The notes below the pieces were generated by a model that saw only the letters and a program-made list of their open reading frames with translations, was not told where the DNA came from and did no database searches. From contig JAEWBT010000031.1 of the NCBI GenBank assembly GCA_023391015.1, positions 1-6,333 of the forward strand: a stretch of DNA of 6,333 nt, written 5' to 3'. Below, piece after piece: positions 5,298 to 6,333 of the stretch. Origin of the DNA: Bacteroidota bacterium. Lineage in GTDB: Bacteria > Bacteroidota > Bacteroidia > Chitinophagales > Chitinophagaceae. Numbering within the stretch: position 1 is the stretch's first letter; the number at the start of each line of letters is the position of its first letter. The translations under genes and the position numbers were made by a program.

Positions 5298-5320
5298 GTG
5301 TCAGGCTGAGCTTGTCGAAG
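5298..5320 (+). repeat. Right copy of a dispersed GAGCTTGTCGAAG-type repeat
   Basis: GTGTCAGGCTGAGCTTGTCG followed by AAG. The core GGCTGAGCTTGTCGAAGCC is, from general experience, a sequence often met between genes in unrelated bacterial genomes. Here it lies inverted relative to a diverged copy at 5076-5098, the two flanking the candidate MITE. Its TGTGTCAG edge also pairs with CTGACACA at 5353-5360. Confidence 0.55.
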
Positions 5321-5465
5321 CCCCGCGCTACAAGTCCTTTGGAAAACAGCCACTGACACACCGGATGTTTCAAATGTTTTTAGGAAATCCTTTCCCATAG
5401 GTTTGAAGGAGATGCCAGGAAGGGATTTAGAGGGATGGGGAAAAGCCGTTTTTCCTAAACCCTTT

Positions 5466-5496
5466 TTTGCGTTGTATTTTCGCGCCGGTATAAATA
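5466..5496 (+). promoter_or_regulatory. Bacteroidota-type promoter for the E2 gene
   Basis: TTTG at 5466-5469 and TATAAATA at 5489-5496 are separated by exactly 19 bp, the preferred spacing for the primary sigma factor of Bacteroidota (-33 TTTG, -7 TAnnTTTG). The -7 box matches in TA and one of the last four positions. Transcription would start near 5502, leaving a leader of about 20 bases, A-rich (AACAAAAGAAAAC) before the ATG at 5522. Confidence 0.6.
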
Positions 5497-5521
5497 AAAC
5501 CTTAACAAAAGAAAACTGCTT

Positions 5522-6333
5522 ATGGCCACCGTTGACCTCGTGATGCCCAAGATGGGCGAAAGTATCATGGAAGCAACCATTTTGAAATGGCACAAAAAGC
5601 CGGGAGATACGGTGAACATGGATGAAACGGTGCTGGAAATTGCCACCGACAAAGTGGACTCCGAAGTGCCTTCTACCGGCGCGGGCGTGATTACCGAAAT
5701 TCTGTTCAACGAAAACGACGTGGTGCCGGTCGGAACGGTGATTGCCCGGATTTCTTCGGAAGCCGGCGCGACTGCTGCCCCTGCTCAACCCGCCGCTCCG
5801 GCCCCGGCCGCCGCGCCCCAACCCGTGTTTGAAGCCGCTGCTTCGGCTGCCACCACCGCGCCGGTAGCCGCGCCAACCGGCACGACTGGCGGCAACCGTT
5901 TCTACTCGCCGCTGGTGCTCAATATTGCTGCGAAAGAAGGCATTGGCATGGCCGAACTGGAAGGGATTCCGGGAACCGGCGCCGAAGGCCGCGTAAGCAA
6001 AAAAGACATCCTGGCTTACGTAGCCGGCGGACGGAAAATGCCATCCGGCAATGCCCAACCGGCCCAGCCGCTGCACGCGCCTACCAATGGCATCAGCGCC
6101 GCTGCTGCCGAGATGCCGCAGACACCGCCACCGCCCGCACCGGCGATGACCCAGCAACCCGCACCGCAACCGGCTCAACAGCCACAAGCTGCCGCGCCAA
6201 AGGCTGCACCGGCACCGATTTCCGGAAATGTGGAAGTGGTGGAGATGGACCGGATGCGCAAGCTGATTGCCGACCACATGGTGCGCTCCAAAGCCACCTC
6301 GCCGCACGTGACTTCGTTTACCGAGTGCGACGT
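5522..6333 (+). CDS. 2-oxoacid dehydrogenase E2, dihydrolipoamide acyltransferase, N-terminal 270 residues (3' end outside the window)
   Basis: Core subunit of a pyruvate, 2-oxoglutarate or branched-chain 2-oxoacid dehydrogenase complex, which moves the acyl group from E1 to CoA on a swinging lipoyl arm. A single lipoyl domain occupies 1-78, with the lipoylated lysine K44 in EIATDKVDSEVPS. An Ala/Pro/Thr linker (80-124) leads to the peripheral subunit-binding domain at about 127-167 (FYSPLVLNIAAKEGIGMAEL, then GTGAEGRVSKKDILAYV). A second Pro/Gln/Ala linker (175-233) precedes the start of the catalytic domain (VEVVEMDRMRKLIADHMVRS, then KATSPHVTSFTECD). The HxxxDG active-site motif is beyond the edge. 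The SKATSPHVTSF wording is common in Bacteroidota E2 proteins often labelled branched-chain or pyruvate type, but the substrate cannot be fixed from this half. The start has an A-rich leader and a good promoter. The reading frame is intact. Confidence 0.95.
   Translation, partial: MATVDLVMPKMGESIMEATILKWHKKPGDTVNMDETVLEIATDKVDSEVPSTGAGVITEILFNENDVVPVGTVIARISSEAGATAAPAQPAAPAPAAAPQPVFEAAASAATTAPVAAPTGTTGGNRFYSPLVLNIAAKEGIGMAELEGIPGTGAEGRVSKKDILAYVAGGRKMPSGNAQPAQPLHAPTNGISAAAAEMPQTPPPPAPAMTQQPAPQPAQQPQAAAPKAAPAPISGNVEVVEMDRMRKLIADHMVRSKATSPHVTSFTECD

Larger units (their letters stand above)
4915..5521. other. Gene-free region between divergent sigma operon and E2 gene
   Basis: No credible gene is seen in these 607 bp. 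From left to right it holds: the sigma-operon leader; an iterated palindrome (4984-4993); a CAAAGAC-type repeat stretch (5015-5047); a 7-bp palindrome AGGGGTG-G-CACCCCT (5063-5077); an inverted pair of CTTC-ACAAGCTC repeats (5076-5098 and 5298-5320) around a nested inverted-repeat element (5099-5267); a TGTGTCAG / CTGACACA pair (5297-5304 and 5353-5360); an undistinguished purine-rich stretch; a GGAAAA / TTTTCC hairpin (5439-5455); and the E2 promoter. Long open frames on the minus strand here are extensions of antisense reading through the E2 gene. Confidence 0.7.

Noticed and set aside
5439..5468. Intrinsic terminator (GGAAAA / TTTTCC stem, then a T6 run)
   Set aside because: The stem is only 6 weak base pairs, the T-run starts 7 bp after it, no gene lies upstream on that strand, and the T-run is better explained as part of the -33 promoter element.
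5273..6307. Long open frame of 344 codons on the minus strand
   Set aside because: It is antisense to the clear E2 gene. Its Gly/Arg/His-rich composition is what the reverse of Ala/Pro-coding linkers gives, and it shows no domain.

Overview
The window looks like a chromosomal segment from a member of the Bacteroidota. The evidence is a gldH gliding/type IX secretion lipoprotein gene, a Bacteroidota-type promoter (TTTG, 19 bp, TATAAATA), A-rich leaders without clear Shine-Dalgarno sites, and an ECF sigma / anti-sigma / outer-membrane barrel cluster. The base composition is moderately GC-rich. A Saprospiria-like or Cytophagia-like source is possible, but this is a guess from general gene style and not a placement.

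Layout, left to right. (1) 1-850, plus strand: the 3' end of a YicC/YloC-family endoribonuclease gene, followed after one base by gldH. (2) 851-1067: a gene-free leader crowded with short repeats and palindromes. (3) 1068-2045, plus: a compact membrane sensor histidine kinase with no response regulator gene in the window. (4) 4914-2042, minus: a likely operon of ECF sigma factor, single-pass anti-sigma-like protein (ATGA overlap with the sigma gene), outer-membrane beta-barrel protein and ribonuclease HII (rnhB). The rnhB gene overlaps the end of the kinase gene convergently by 4 bp. (5) 4915-5521: about 600 bp without a gene, holding a roughly 169-bp nested inverted-repeat element that resembles a MITE, flanked by an inverted pair of a second repeat, then a good promoter. 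(6) 5522-6333, plus: the first 270 codons of a 2-oxoacid dehydrogenase E2 (dihydrolipoamide acyltransferase) gene, cut by the window edge.

Functionally this is mostly housekeeping (RNA turnover, RNase HII, E2) mixed with envelope functions: GldH for gliding and type IX secretion, a sensor kinase beside it, and a sigma/anti-sigma pair beside an outer-membrane barrel that may be its target or signal source.

The most unusual signal is not a gene. The 8-bp palindrome TTCCGGAA occurs nine times in 6.3 kb, against about 0.1 expected by chance. It lies in five different genes and two intergenic regions, in all three codon phases and usually inside the longer TTTCCGGAAA. This points to an iterated palindrome kept at the DNA level, comparable to cyanobacterial HIP1, rather than to protein-level constraint.
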